Notes: generated by a model not told the origin, from the letters alone. Shown: positions 11,215 through 24,260, numbered from the stretch's first letter. The stretch is 64,000 nt of DNA from Phytophthora hibernalis (GCA_012656075.1 JAAKBF010000154.1:1-64000); one strand, 5' to 3'. Made by a program: numbers and translations.

Positions 11215-13417
11215 CTAGAATACCGCGCTTGCTTTAATAGATTGGAACGTACCCGAAGCTATATCAGGAGTAATCAAAGCCATCGTCATCGACTGCTGCT
11301 CCTCAAGTTCGCCGAGAAAGTCCGTGAAGAAGTCAATAAACGGAGTTCCTCGGACTCCATTTCTTCGAGAACAGCTGAAAATGGCATGAGCGACCATATT
11401 CTCAAATCTCTTGTAATCCTTTGAAACAACATTCGTGTTTCCTTCGATAGGACAGATGTTTGTTTCAATGAAGATATACTTCGTCGAGTATCTCGTGTCA
11501 GCCGAAACGTCACAGTCGCTCGGACATGATTGCCCACCTAGTATCGCGCGGTATAGCAACAGATTTAGACAATTGTCGGGAAGCGGCATCTCTGTTTCCA
11601 TTGCATGCCGTCCTTGTAAAGAGCGCCTCCTGGAAGTGAGATATCGGTGATCTCCTCGTCCACCAAGTATTCGAAGTGCAAATTCATTGCAACTGAACCC
11701 ACTCCCCAACCGGCGTTTCTTCGCGGGTGGTTCGTTCTGGTGGTCACTATCTACAACCTCATAATCCACTGTGTTGGTGAAAGAGATTGCCATCACCTGG
11801 GACATTTTTGCGTTGCGTGAGGACATAAACTTTTTCATGTTGCATATCCTGGCTGTCATGACCACATGCGAAATCCAGCAAATCCGGCAGTTCAACACAG
11901 CCTTACATACGAAATGCACGCACAACTACATCAATGAAATGCGTCGCAAATCCTCCACGCGAATGCTACGCAATGTATTCCACGACAGAATATTGCGCTA
12001 CAACGTGCGACCAAACTTTATGGTCAATTCCGGCACTCGGTACAATTTGGTTGCTTGGTAAACTCGGAACAACCGACACCCAAGCATGCAAATGGTTCCT
12101 GGACAGTTGCGATTTAGCAACCATATTGGTGATCTTCGAGTCGGTACTCATGACTATCACCACCATCCCACACACGGAACACGTTGCGTTGGAAAGCCGC
12201 AAGGTTCTTTCCTCCAGAACTGTTGGAGTTGGGTGTCATCTCATCCGAAACAAAGAAAGGCAAGAGTTTCCTCTCTTTCTTCATCTTGTGAGCTACAGCC
12301 CGGGTGGTGGATCGGCTGCACGTTTCCACGTGAAGAGTTGTCAACTCTTCAAAACGTATCATTGTTGATGTTGTTCCGATCTACAATATCAGAGTAGAGC
12401 GCAAATAAAGCCATACGTCCATCTATTTCCTTCGTAGGCGGGAGATAAGGTGTTCAACACGGACTTGTTTGCTGGGCCATCTTTCCTCACGCAACTCTTG
12501 AAATGCTGACGATTGCGACACGAAATTCTAGTAAATGTTTTGAGAGCCGTCTACAACTAGAGTAACAAGCCAGTAAAAGAACGGCCGCCGACCCTCCAAA
12601 GCAAATACGAGTTGCGACTTCCCCATACCCGACAATCCTTCCACACAAATGAAAGGAAGTGTGTCAGGGTTCTCGCGATAAATAACGTTAATCTTGTCCA
12701 GGATTTCGTTACAACGGTCCTGGCAGCTCTCTCGGATGAGTTTACCACGAAGCTGGTACCGTTGTATTTTCCTGTAAATATGTTGTACTGGTTTCTTCAA
12801 TACGTATGGTCATCGACGTTGTTTTTCCAGACCCTACCACAATTATCGCAGTTTTCTCGGTTTTGCCACGGGCGCCCATCTCCGACTCCAGATCCAGAGG
12901 CTCCGTCTCCGGATTCTCATAGATCCTGAGGTCAGAGGCAGCAATCCCTACGAGGCGACTGTCGTTATACACTTCCTTCACCGCGCTTTGTAGTCCCACA
13001 ATGTTGTTCTTGTCAGTGAGATGGACGAATGCTGCGTTTGAGAGTTCATCTCTAGTGTCGGCAGCTACTAGTCTGAACCACACCTTCGAACGGAAAAGAT
13101 GAGCGCGTTCTGCTTTGACTTCCCAACAGGTCTATCTTCACATCTTCATCCAAAGACTCTTGGTCTCCAGCTCGGTCGTCAACTTGAACTCCGATTCGGT
13201 TCGAGAAAGTCTCCATGTTCAAGAAAACCTTTTGGTACGTCTTTTTAGCGCTGTTGACTTCGGCCGGTCGCTCTTTTGCAAGTACAGCTCGGAAATTAAC
13301 AATATCCTCCAATGGTAGCTCTTCGTCTTCCGAGTTAATGGACGTATCCTCGCTAGGCGCTTGAGCGTCAACCGCAACACAGTACCAGACTTTGGGGGCC
13401 ATCGTCTTCAGCACCAA
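11215..13417 (-). pseudogene. CRN-like effector with P-loop NTPase domain, decayed
   Basis: This matches the CRN-like class with a ubiquitin-like header followed by a P-loop NTPase. Minus-strand pieces in order are two header-like segments (13417-13052 with KVWYCVAVD; 13083-12742 with FRLVAADT, GIAASDLRIYE and TAIIVVGS), a Walker A motif in FICVEGLSGMGKSQL (about 12655-12611), a Walker-B-like LLPFFVSDEMTP (about 12270-12235), a following FQRNVFR and VVIVMSTDSKI block (about 12200-12130), and a long C-terminal frame (11925-11215). The pieces lie in different frames with stops between, so I call it a pseudogene. Some breaks may be base-calling errors, but there are too many to explain all of them that way. 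Confidence 0.7.
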
Positions 13418-14328
13418 ATTCTCGAATGACAGAAACCAAATTTATTCCACAGGGACCTGCACTCTTTAAAACAATTAAGTACGATAAGAATGATGGCTGA
13501 CTTTACAAAACCAGTACTGTATAACGCGCTAAGCGCACAAGCTTAGTTCCCTTTTACAGCTCAGTTATTTCCCTCCTTTTATAGTTTTCGGCATTCTTTT
13601 TCTGTAGTCTTTACATTTCTTTTTAGTTTTCAGCAATCTATCACAAGAACAAGTATTAGTTTTCGGCAACCTTTCACAAGCATTTGTGCACAACAACACT
13701 CTGATGCGTGCCAGCGCCACATTTACGTGCTGCACATTATTATAATAGCCCATTTAGTTACATTTATAAACGGTAGCAGAAATGGAGATGGTCAAATCGT
13801 TGAACTAGCTCTTTACATGGGCACACTAATAGATAGGTAGTCATCACGTGATGAATCACGGTCAAAAGGAACGATGTGCTGTTCGTAACATCAGTGATGT
13901 GGTATCAACATTGAAACTGTTCATGATTGCAATGATGGAGCTGTTGACGCTAGAGGGCTGCGATACCTAAACAACTACCAATAATATCATAGAGGAGCGC
14001 TCATGAAAAGGAGCAGTACACTACACAGCCTTTTCATATCTTCTCATATTGCACCATGGCGGTGTTGCATATTTCAATGAGTTGACCTTCAAAAGAACCC
14101 GTCGCAAAAGCTGTGGCGTGCTAAACCCACGCAAAGACTATCCAAGCATCGTAGTCGCGGGTACTGGGAGGTATCGTAGACTAACTTCGTCTTGCAGCAG
14201 CAGACCATCCCAGGATTTGCTGTCGTAGATCTACTTCGCCTTGCCCAACCATTTCCTGTGTCGCTTTTTCAAAAAGTTGCTACCATATTTTGGCTTTTGC
14301 CGCGCGAAGCCCCTTTGCTGAAGAGTCG
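13418..14328. other. No gene; short degenerate repeats
   Basis: Bases 13580-13690 contain three degenerate copies of 'tagttttcggcannctttcacaag'. A minus-strand frame of 62 codons (13753-13565) only reflects this repeat. The rest shows no coding signal. Confidence 0.5.
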
Positions 14329-14633
14329 TTAACCCTTTTGTTGCTGAGTAGACCAAAAGGTGGCATAATGCATTGTTTTACTAAAATAGTCCAATCAAAC
14401 ATTTTGATTTTAGTATTGACCAATAAGATGTCTACCGGAAAATAAAACCAAAACTATGCATTATGCCACGTTATACAAATGTCACCCGAAACATTTTCTG
14501 GACATTTCAGAAACCTTTGAATATAGCGACCGGAAAGTAATACCAAAACGAGGCATTTTGCCTCGTTTTGTAATTTTTCTTGATTAAAATATTGCTTTTT
14601 CAAAAGCAAATGTATGGGCAACAAAAGGGTTAA
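14329..14633. mobile_element. 305-bp piggyBac-type MITE
   Basis: It is bounded by perfect 16-base inverted ends TTAACCCTTTTGTTGC (14329-14344 and, reversed, 14618-14633). TTAA duplication plus CCC at the tip is the piggyBac signature. Inside are two further palindromes: GGCATAATGCA (14353 on) pairing with TGCATTATGCC (about 14457), and a hairpin AAAACGAGGCA-TTT-TGCCTCGTTTT (about 14546-14570). There is no coding capacity. Its ends differ from those of the piggyBac element at 24.2 kb beyond TTAACCC, so it belongs to another subfamily. Confidence 0.9.
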
Positions 14634-16340
14634 TACACTTTAGGGTTATCGCACGACAGCAATAAAGCTCATTTCTAAAGAGACCACGGGACTTGACCTG
14701 CAAACGCTGTCTACTTGATCGAGAGAGAGTCGTCAAATTAACAAGAACTTTTCTAAACGGTTTCAAATTGCTACCGCGATCGAGCGTCAAGATTCTGTGC
14801 ATCCCATGCGAGCGCGAACCATACAAACGCGAGGTCAAATGGTATAAAACTGGCGGCAAAACTGCGAAATCGAGCTAAAAATCAATAAAAATTAAATCGG
14901 GCCCCTTTAGAAACCCTTGTGCTTTCAGCTTTTAGCTGAAAGAACAGTAGCTCAAGCTTGAGTCTCTTCGAGGATCGTCGCGCGCGAGGCCTCTCAGTTA
15001 ACTGGCTAAATTTTGGTTACTTCTGCCCGTGGGTGAAATCTTGAAACAACGTGAAACCCTCTATTTTCTTGGCTGTCACATGTTTTAACATGTAAACTGT
15101 CCATACAGGCCCACCAAACGCGGCACGTTATCTTTTAAAATTTCGGGGTGGCCCTTGAATGTCGGGAAGTGGGTACTGTTAGCTGCATTAGCGTAGTCCA
15201 CAGCTCGTCCTTTGTTCAGAGCTGCTTTGTAGCGATATGCTAGCAGCATAAGCTGGATGTCGGAGATCCTAAAAGGTGCGCCGCCCATTTTGGCGTCTGT
15301 CGCCCTTTTCACTACCCAATTTCTTCTTGAGAGCCACGCATGGTGCTTTACCCTCATCGTGTGTCAACGATGCTCCTTTGGTTGCGGCATACTTGTTACA
15401 TAGTGGCATACAAGTATTGGAGCGTTTCAAACTGTTGTCATCGCTCCATCTGCAACATCACCCACCCGAACCGCCTCTTCAAACTGTGCCGTTGCCGTTA
15501 TTGAGGGCTCCATCATTTCGCCCCGGTGCGTATGCGTCCCGATGCGTTGGGTTTTACACAAATCGTTCGGTGTAGCGAAAGTTGTTTGACTTGTGACTGT
15601 GTTCGTGAGCTGTTTTCCTTCGTGCACTGCCTCCCCAACAACATCAGTGCAACGGCCTCCGGTGTTGCGAACGAGCTGACCCACTTTGTCTCGTAAGTCT
15701 TGGACAGGTGTTGCTCCTTCAGTACTATCTTTGGGCGAAGCAATCCCGCCACCGCACGTGACGTTCCCTGACGCCCTTTACGTTGTTGCCTTACGCGCTA
15801 GGCACATGTCTCGATCTCTGCTTGAGGGCTTAGAGGGCCTATAATTTCTTCCAATCCTTCCTTGGCTCCTTAGAGGAGATGTTTCCTATCGCTTCGGGGT
15901 GGATTTATTGATAGCAAATCTATAACAGAAGCCCAGGCCTTATTTCGACGGGTTACGAAATTCTAGTAGAACCACCGAGGCAGTTAAAGGTTCCGGTACG
16001 GCCGTGATTGGAGCCTTTTGCATCTTCGGACTAGATTGAAGCACAACTACAATTTACGGAATTTTTGTTTTAAAAACAACAAATTCAAACAGAGAAGTAA
16101 AGGATGTCCATTTCTTATGAAATCAGGATCTGCACAAACCTGGAGTATGTCTGACCGACCATTTTCGTGGCGCTGTTGCTGCATCCCCACGCTATTAACA
16201 TATTTTTAAACGCTATGATTTATCCGCTGACCCAAATAATTTCCCTTAAAATCGTCGCTCTCGTGTTTGATACTGGGCTCCGCCGTATTAAGTTCAAGAG
16301 ATTAGTTGTGATACTTTTTTCGGTAGACGTGGTATTATTC
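14634..16340. other. Unassigned minus-strand frames
   Basis: Minus-strand frames at 15357-15085 (with RISDIQLMLLAYRYKAALNK) and 15752-15427 are in phase-shifted order and could be remains of one transposon or host-gene piece. No domain is recognised. Elsewhere there is no coding signal. Confidence 0.3.
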
Positions 16341-16344
16341 GTCA

Positions 16345-17070
16345 ATGAGGTTCTCTTGGTTCATGCTCATAATTATGATTGTATTTGATTGTGGTATCCG
16401 CCTTAATTTTAGTTACTGCCATGCCACATAATATATATCCAGTAGAACCAATTGAACGCAGTTGCCGCCCAGAAACGTGACCTGGTGGGTTTACATGACT
16501 ATTCGATTTCCAGTTACGGAAGAGGGAAGCTTCAGAGGCAGGTATATACGGGGGCAACACTATTATGTCAATCATACGCTGCATGTCGCTTGCTGTTGAT
16601 TCGGATGACACGACCTTCTCGAGATACGACCGAGTGATTTTTTCAGTAAGTGTAAGTTCAATTAAACTCACTGCCCGAGTAAGTGCTACATATAGTGTAG
16701 GACACGGGACAGCGTGTCGGCGATCAAGCGGGGTGACAATGACACCATCGTGGTATGTCTGACCCTGTAACGTTTCAGTAGTTCAGGCAAACGCAGGAAC
16801 TAGAGCAAACTGAGTCACCGTCACCGACGCCTGGGATAAATTCGAATTTTGCTCAACCATGTAGTGGCGGAAGGCCGATAACACCATCGGGTAACCCGCG
16901 AACCAGGGTGTCATCAATGCCATGCAGTTTCAGAAGAATTAAGTCTGGTCTCTGCAAGAATGTTAATACTGTGACGCCCAACACCTCGTATGAAGCAGTT
17001 TGTAGTGTCTCTGGGGGTGGATACAAGCCAACTACTGTGGTTTAAACACCATTTGCGATAATTCACGCTT
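16345..17070 (-). pseudogene. PIF1/Helitron-type helicase C-terminal fragment
   Basis: Such SF1 helicases unwind DNA in genome maintenance or in Helitron rolling-circle movement. The minus strand shows VVGLYPPPETLQT and GLPDGVIGLPPLH, then, across two stops, TETLQGQTYHDGVIV and PTLYVALTRAVSL, the motif pair that closes Pif1-like helicases (Q-G-T and YVAxTR). Frames then continue to 16342. The N-terminal half with Walker A and B is absent. It lies opposite in strand to the Helitron-like remains at 18.3-20.8 kb, so the two were rearranged or are separate insertions. Confidence 0.55.
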
Positions 17071-17201
17071 GTAGTAAATCAGGATGCTTCCGATTAATGC
17101 ATGCAGACGCTCAGTTTGCAATTTGCCATCATTTGGAGCGCATACAAGCTGAAGTGGCAACCCAAGAAGCCGAATAAGCCCGCCCATCATTCCACGAGGT
17201 C

Positions 17202-17765
17202 ATGTCGGTGGAGGTCTACATTGACAATTACGAACCTACTTCACAAGAAAACATAACGTGGGAGATGTGTGTCCTCGGTGTTGAATTTTGTGACACGCTG
17301 TGGCGCATGCAGCTGGTTGACCAAGAACTTGAACCGCAATGTCAAGATCTCCGAGAGGCGTACGAACACTTGGACGTTGCACGCCGCAATCAGTTTGTTT
17401 TCCAGTTATCGATCTGGAAACACCGCAATCCACTGATGAACACCATCGACTTTCGCGCGGGTCTCAGCTACCGATTTGAAAGGGTTCATTCGCTAAAGCT
17501 CATGTATGGCAACTCGGTCGGAAGCATGCAGATTCGACAGTGTCTACGTGCGGAGCCGCTACCAGCTGTCGGAGGTGATGAGATTGTCCATGTGCCACCA
17601 CTACGTCGTGAAGGTGTGAACCATACTATGGACGCATCAAGCACGGATTCATCTGTGTCCGATGCGCTCAATGCCGGTCGCGCAGATGACAATTTGCAGC
17701 TGGACGGCGGCTCTGCCGTTGCTGCCCAACATGGATCAATTACGGTGACTACGACGAGGCGTTAG
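17202..17765 (+). CDS. Hypothetical protein of 187 residues in transposon debris
   Basis: This is an uninterrupted frame from ATG to TAG. The first half is rich in aromatic and charged residues (DLREAYEHLDVARRNQFVFQL) and looks folded; the second half is Ser/Asp-rich and likely disordered. I do not recognise the family. It lies between the helicase fragment and Helitron-like remains and may be part of the same mobile element. A promoter or intron cannot be assigned. Confidence 0.35.
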   Translation: MSVEVYIDNYEPTSQENITWEMCVLGVEFCDTLWRMQLVDQELEPQCQDLREAYEHLDVARRNQFVFQLSIWKHRNPLMNTIDFRAGLSYRFERVHSLKLMYGNSVGSMQIRQCLRAEPLPAVGGDEIVHVPPLRREGVNHTMDASSTDSSVSDALNAGRADDNLQLDGGSAVAAQHGSITVTTTRR

Positions 17766-18268
17766 ACCCGTAAGGACGACAACAAGGTTGGATCGGTTGG
17801 GTCACCGCCTAAACGTCCTCGCAAAATGAGCGCGATGGCATTGATGTCTTAGTGATAGAGGCGTGATATCCGCCTGAAGCCAAAACCCCAATGATGGTTG
17901 GGTTATGCAGTTTCTTATCAAGATGGTCCATTAGCAGAATCCAGTTGTTAAGCTTCGCCAGTCGTTGCATTTGTTTAGCTTACGCTTAGGTGTTAAGCTT
18001 CTACATAACCACTATTTGTTGCAAAGTCTGGATTGCATATGTTTTATCAAATAATAGTGTACAACGCACCCTCCTTCATTTTCGTGAAAATAATGCTCAG
18101 AACAAACCTTCTTAAAACAGTACTTCGAAGTTGTTCTGACTTTATATATAAATATAAATAGGTCAGGAGTTTCAAGCGTACCCACCAAGTTTTGAAGCGT
18201 AACCGCTCCAGCCCGATACCTACCCCAGTGGAGTTCATTGGTACATATCATTCTACATACTGCACCAC
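17766..18268. other. No gene seen
   Basis: AT-rich spacer with short overlapping frames only. Confidence 0.5.
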
Positions 18269-20760
18269 GTGCAACATGCCATCAAAGAAAAAGCAAAGAT
18301 ATCCGAAGCGACTAGAGAAGCTCGTAAATCCGAAGTGTATTGGACCCTTGTTCGAGAACAAACGGCACTGAGATCGAGAAGAGCAGATATAACAAAGCCT
18401 GAATTAATTTCGAGCTCGACACCATCCAAATCACTGAGTTTACAAGAGTGCTTAGCGGGAGGGGTATCATTGAGCAGAAAACCTGCACGCAGAGCTTCAA
18501 ATGGTGCAACGAATAGGAGATCTAATATTCGGAACAATTATCGTTTAAGCGGAGCTTGTTCGTTAAAAATGCTTGATGCTAGGTGTTTCTACACAGCGTC
18601 CGAGATGAAGGTGACGAAGATACAATTTAGTCATTCAAACACCAGAAAAATTGAATCAGATTGAGAAGGACGAAATCAAAGCTATGCGTGCAGTGTCAGA
18701 ATCGATACAATCTTGCTGGTATGCGGCTAAGCTGTCGTACAAGTAACATCTGCCAAACCCAACTAGATGACGAACTTATTGAGGTAAGATTAGTTGTTGT
18801 AGATTTTACGATCCAAGTAACGTTTTGCCGACTAATGTTACCGCATGACAGACAATGCAACGTTGTCTTAGCGTGCCGGAGAATGCAGATATCCCATCTT
18901 TTGTGCGCGAGCAGTATGACGTGTCGAAGTTGACCCGCGCTTGAAAACCGTTCTGCTATATCCACCAGGCACAAGGAAAAGTTATTATTTTCATGAATGA
19001 TCTTTGTAGATGACATTTGGTTTGTCAATAGCAATTCGTCAGGTAAATCTCTCGATCGTGTTTGACATTTGTTGAACTTTCTACGAGCATCTTACGCGGC
19101 GCCAGTTATCTTCTCCACCCGGTTGGCCATTGGGAATGGAGACTATATCGGACACTTGGACCCTCGTTTTAACAACCTTACTCGCACGGATAAGCAGGCA
19201 GTTGCTCGCATGAAGCCCTGTGTTTCTCTATCTGTAGTGACAGGTGGGTCCTGCAGAACAATCAAGTCACACCACTACGTCGTTCGTAACACTCAAGGGC
19301 CTATCGTCCAGATGCTTCGTCGTTACAATGGTGGGCAGTATGACTCCAGCACAGATTGCTACCTGCAAGAACCGATATGAGTTGAATCTCGATATTTTGC
19401 GTGAAGCTCCTTCATTTTCTAGACAAGGAAAATTGCATTTACCGCCAGCGTCATACTTGACCATCAGCGCTGTCTACTCGAGCGATCATGTCTACAACAG
19501 TGGTTGTTATTGACAAAACAACAACTCCTGAAGGTGATACAATCTTGGAGAACATCCGAAACGGTAGCACGTATGCAACGTTCGGTTCTGCTGTACAGGA
19601 AATGACTCTGACAGCTCTATCGAGGGCACATGGATGGAGAGTTTTCTCGCTCAAGGACAACATCCAGAGTTTGTTGACTTTTTAGTGCGAAAATCGAATT
19701 CGTATGAATCGTTGCACAAGGGGAAGTATGTACGAAGCTGTTTCCAGATGTAGGATTTACATGCTTACTCTGCGGTTTGGCTACATCGTTTTCCGTCTAG
19801 CTCCTTAGAGCTGGCACACGCAATTGACGGTGATATCGATTTTAGAACTAGACTTACCCAACTTTCGGATACAGTTTTATCTACAACGCCACTTTGCTTA
19901 GCTGACGAGGTGAAATGTCCTTGTTGTCACCTTAACGAATCAATTAATTCTGTTGTTCCCGGTGTCGATGCTTTTCGAAGACCCTCCCTGGATCATCGGC
20001 GCCGACAGCAACGTGCGCCGCCTGCAAGACAAATTTCAGGTTCAAAGAAATAGTGGATGCGTCGCTAGAAGAGCAACAACACATTCATATCAATGCGCAA
20101 ATGATTGATTTCGCAAAATTTCGGCCTCCAGAATTGGATCTGAAAAGTACCTTTGCAACTTCGTTGTTAGTCGGGTTGGAACCATTGCAGATCGTGTTTC
20201 AAGGTATTATCCCTGATCTACTCAATTTTCCTACAGCGTGTCTTCTACTAACGCCTTGTATTGCTTTGTGTTTTATTGTTGCTCACAGAAAACAATTCGA
20301 ACTTCACAGGGAAGTGTGTGTAGATTTTGAAATCTGAAATGGTTCACCTAGACCCAACTACTATCGAGGAGGGTGTCAAACTACGGCTTCATCGTCCAAT
20401 TGGGTTGTGAGTATGTGAACGACTACAACCGTGTAGTAATGACGGCAATGAAATGCAATCATGACGCTCAGTTCGTGCTCAGTAGTGGCTCAAAGTATAC
20501 ATGTTGTCAAGTACTGCTTTAAAACCCAAACTCATGTCGAGAACCAAGCCGCATTGTCGCTAGCAGCATTCGCTAAAGCTGTAAATAAAACAAAATGAGC
20601 TACCAGTCGACACGTCAGATATGGAGCGCGGGTACCGAATTTTAGGCTCCATGTTGTACACAGTCACTAATGGTCAAGTAGTAGCGCCCATGGCTGCGCT
20701 CTACAAACTTTACGAGACACCCTTCTGGTTTTCTGTCCATGCGGATTTGGGCGTCATGCT
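18269..20760 (+). pseudogene. Helitron/PIF1-like element remains
   Basis: Scattered plus-strand pieces fit a Helitron-type Rep/helicase polyprotein. They include a basic N-terminal part (TREARKSEVYW, about 18310), a middle segment (HYVVRNTQGPIVQMLRRYNGGQYD, about 19275-19350), zinc-ligand pairs (VKCPCCHLNES near 19912; TCAACKTNF near 20012), and a block CNHDAQFVLSSGSKY (about 20455-20505), then MERGYRILGSMLYTVTNGQVV and MAALYKLYETPF (20620-20730), resembling the Helitron region just before the helicase. Frames change repeatedly and stops are common. The identification rests mainly on the last blocks. Confidence 0.45.
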
Positions 20761-21005
20761 TTGTAAGAATTCAGACTCTATCGAGGTCAGGTTTTAACAG
20801 GAAGTGTGTACGACAGAATCGGGCGCAGAGACCAGCGTTTCATACGAGAGTACTCTCGAAAGGTACTGGAAGCGTTCAACCCATGGAGACCGTTGCATTT
20901 GAAACGTTTACTGGCAAACTGTTGGTAATACTTAAAAAAGTGTCAGTACTGTCAACCCCTGGTTATCACTGTTCCTTTGCACCGATAGATTTGACCCGCG
21001 GCGTT

Positions 21006-21760
21006 TTAACTTTCTTGGTGGCTTGCTTGCCGTCTGAGGAGTACGCTTGGGAGCAGATCGTTTCGGCGGGGTGCCGGTGGTCTGATGGCGAGGTGATCTC
21101 CTCTCGCTTTAGTGGAGATCGGTGCAATACTCGCCCACAAGGAAACGGTGTTTTCACGGGTGGCAGCGGCAGGAAGCATTAATGGGTTAATCTTGTTAAA
21201 AGAATAAACTATGCGCCACTTGCTATTCGGCTTTTTGACACAGTACGTCGGTGTGGAGTGTGGGGATTTGCTCTCGCGCACCACACCCGCCTCGTGCTTT
21301 GCACGGAAGCACGCGTCAATGACGTCAAACTGCTCCCGTGGTAAAGGCCACTTCCACGTCATGCAGTGCTTGGTTCCAGGAACCAGATTAATCTCATGAC
21401 TTACTCTTCGATCTGAAGGTAGACCCGAGGGTGGGTCTTTAGAGACAACGTCTGATATTACTTTACCAAGGCATAATACGGATCCGACGGACTCTTCAGG
21501 ATTACCGCAAAGGCAGCGTCATCTGTCAAATAAAAGCGTACGCGTACGTCAGCAAAATCAGTGGTAGCCAACTTTACCGTCGTTTGTCCAGGTGGCGCGC
21601 CAAGCTGGTGTGGCCAAGACAGCATCACCAGCGCGGTGGTCTCTGGTCGGTCTGTTTGTATTCTCTTTTGCTGGTGGAGAAAAAGCGACTGGGAGCCAAT
21701 TACAATGCCCCTTTCAGGTCATGACCTCTTTTTGATATCTGGAAGATAACGGTGATTTTG
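21006..21760 (-). pseudogene. Ty3/gypsy reverse transcriptase fragment
   Basis: Minus-strand frames show PLPREQFDVIDACFRAKHEAG, then VRESKSPHSTPTYCVKKPN and KWRIVYSFNKIN (21362-21200), the fingers region of Ty3/gypsy reverse transcriptase with its typical SP(H)xxP..VKK..G.WR signature. Upstream, in another frame, HEINLVPGTKHCMTW fits the same polyprotein. The YxDD catalytic box, RNase H, integrase and LTRs are missing. It is a short relic. Confidence 0.75.
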
Positions 21761-24211
21761 GGCTGGTATGAGCGAATACCAAGTCACAAGGTCATGACCT
21801 CGGTATAACTTTTTTGTTTTTACTTGGCACTATCATACTGTAACATGACCAGCGTGATGCAGGCACGTGGCGATGCGCGCCATGATGAACAACAGCGGCA
21901 GACGAATGAGAGCGGGCGAAGCGAGGACACGTGCCAGCAGAATGGACGCGCGCTCGGAGATTGGCTGGACGAGGAGTGGTACCGCGAGGTACCGGCGACG
22001 ATCGGCGAGCACGAAAGAGGCAGAATCAAGCTGGACGGCGAGGGCGACGGAGCGGGCGGCGAGCTGAGCCTCTCACTCTGAAACTTGCAACGAGCGTCGC
22101 AAGTGGAAACGACCTGCACTGGAGAGTGTGGACGGTGCATCTGGACGGACGAGTGGACGGGCGGCTGTTAGGTAACGTGCGCAACGTGAAGCAAGGACAT
22201 CTGACGGTGTTGGTGCTGAGTAGCTGTGTCTACGCGAGTTTGCTGACGGCTGCACGTGGGGGTAGGCGCCTGAGGTGTACATCCACGTGGCTAAGTGAGC
22301 GTTGACCGTCCTCAAGGACTTCTTGTACGGTAGCGGAGCGTAGGGAGACACAGCAATTTGAACGAGCGAATTTGTATTGACAAGGACGTTAAATAAAGTA
22401 GGTGCTGCTGCCAGTTGGGTACACACCGGCGCGGTGGACGGAAAGTTCCCCACTGATGGTCAGACGAACTTAGGCGGAATCGGTACCGTGTCGACCAACC
22501 CCGGCGTGCAGGGAAACAGAAGAAGATTCGTTACAATACCGTAACTGACTGGGTGCGCCTGGAGGAAACTGGTGTCATCTGAGTCACATGGGATGCGCAG
22601 TCCGTTCTTGGCTGCTGCGGCCACCAGCAGCTTCTTCTCGGCTTGGCGTGCTGCCAAAATTGAATTGTGCGCTACACGGCTAAGGAAGTGTACCGCGCTA
22701 ACTATTCTACATATGAAAGCTTCTATACGGCGTTAGAAACCTTTGGTGTAGAATATTGCTACTATGCTGAAGTGGTCTCGATTAATTTTTATTTATGATA
22801 TTATCCTAGTTATCTCGATATTTATATCTAGTTTTAGATCGAATCCAGAACCGTCCAAGATCCTGTAAAACCACATAAACGGATATATATGTAATTACGA
22901 CAACCTAAACCACATACAGTTATCAACATTGACCGTCGTATAATTTAAAAACTGCCATATTGTATCTGAAAACACGTGGATGTTGACCCAGTCGGCCTCA
23001 ATCGACATTCAAGCCACCTCACACGAATGTTGACCCAGCCGCCTTAGAACAATATTCAAGTAACCCAAGCTAAGTGGTATTCTAGATATTGAGCCAATGA
23101 AAAGCCGATACAGAAATAATGCTCAGATGTCAATCGCACCCAAAATTAGAAGTACCCGATAAAGTCAGCAGCCGCCGTGATCGATCAAAAACTTTATCAC
23201 TCCATGCCGAAACGAGTTTAACAGGTCAAGGACAATCTTGGCGGCGACACAACGTAGATCTGGCCGTAGACATTTTAGTTTATTAAACATGGGTACATTT
23301 TTAAAATGGATTCAACCACGAACGCGTTCGTAGCATGAAAGGCCTTTCACCAAGCATTGTACTTTCATAGATACTAGCAGCAGACTAGTAGCGACGGTTG
23401 AGAATATTTATAACACATCTCGACGGTATTAATAGTCTTGGTCGTAGACTGTCTGTGCCCAGTGGTGGCCTTCAGAAAATGACGCACATCTCAAACAGGG
23501 CAGGACACAAATCCTGTAGCAAAATGAAGGGATAGGTGTCGCAAAATCGCTCGCATTTTGCAGAGACGATTTTGCAGTCTGCAAATTACGTCAGCCCAGT
23601 CGCAATTTGCGGGTGGGCTCGCAATTATTTGATAGTGTCAGCTTAGACTAGAACTCAACCTAACACTTCATGCAACATGCGTAGTTTTGGATGGTGGCAC
23701 GCTTACCGAGTCGCCACTTGGTCTGGTAGAACTTGGCCTCGAACAAAGCCGCCGACACGAAGTTGTCTGGGTGTCATCCTTCGTAGAGTTACTGCCAAAC
23801 GTCGACTCGGCAGGATCCTGTAGACTTGATATAATACGGTGAGGTAATTTCGTTTCATGCTGCTGCTTCTGAGAAGAAGCAGCAGCACGATCATCCTGCG
23901 GCGATGCCACGGCGCTGCCGCTTTTGCCGAGACCACCGCCTGCACATCGATCCGCTCAACAAGAATCGTCAGAGCCAACAAGCTACCGGTATTTTTTGTG
24001 TGATATGCGCGTAGCTTTCATCTCGGCGCACTCGCAAAATTCAGACACAACTGAAGGACTAAGTGATCTCAATATTGCTCTCAATTTGCTACAGAATCGT
24101 GATTTGCGTCATTTTCTGAAGCCCGAACGCTATTTTAGAAGATCCAGAAGCAGCCCTTTATCAGAATTGTGTTGGTGTTCTCGACGCTGCGTGGTTTTGA
24201 TGGTGAGGAAC
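21761..24211. other. Repeat debris without a supported gene
   Basis: Overlapping plus-strand frames at 21824-22305 have no recognisable domain. Bases 22745-23300 are AT-rich. About 22978-23070 holds two copies, 46-47 bases apart, of 'atgttgacccagncggcct' followed by 'cattcaag'. Bases 23530-23640 hold several inverted 'gcaaaatcg/cgcaatttgc' blocks. Confidence 0.45.
22978..23071. repeat. 47-bp imperfect direct repeat
   Basis: Two units, starting 'gatgttgacccagtcggcct' and 'aatgttgacccagccgcctt', each run through 'acaatattcaag' or a variant. No larger array is present. Confidence 0.5.
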
Positions 24212-24260
24212 TTAACCCCTTGGCTCCCGACGTCGTAACTTGTGACATAGCGTTTTTGTT

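Noticed and set aside
21824..22305. Several overlapping plus-strand frames
   Set aside because: Mutually exclusive frames rich in Arg, Gly and Ser with no homology signal.
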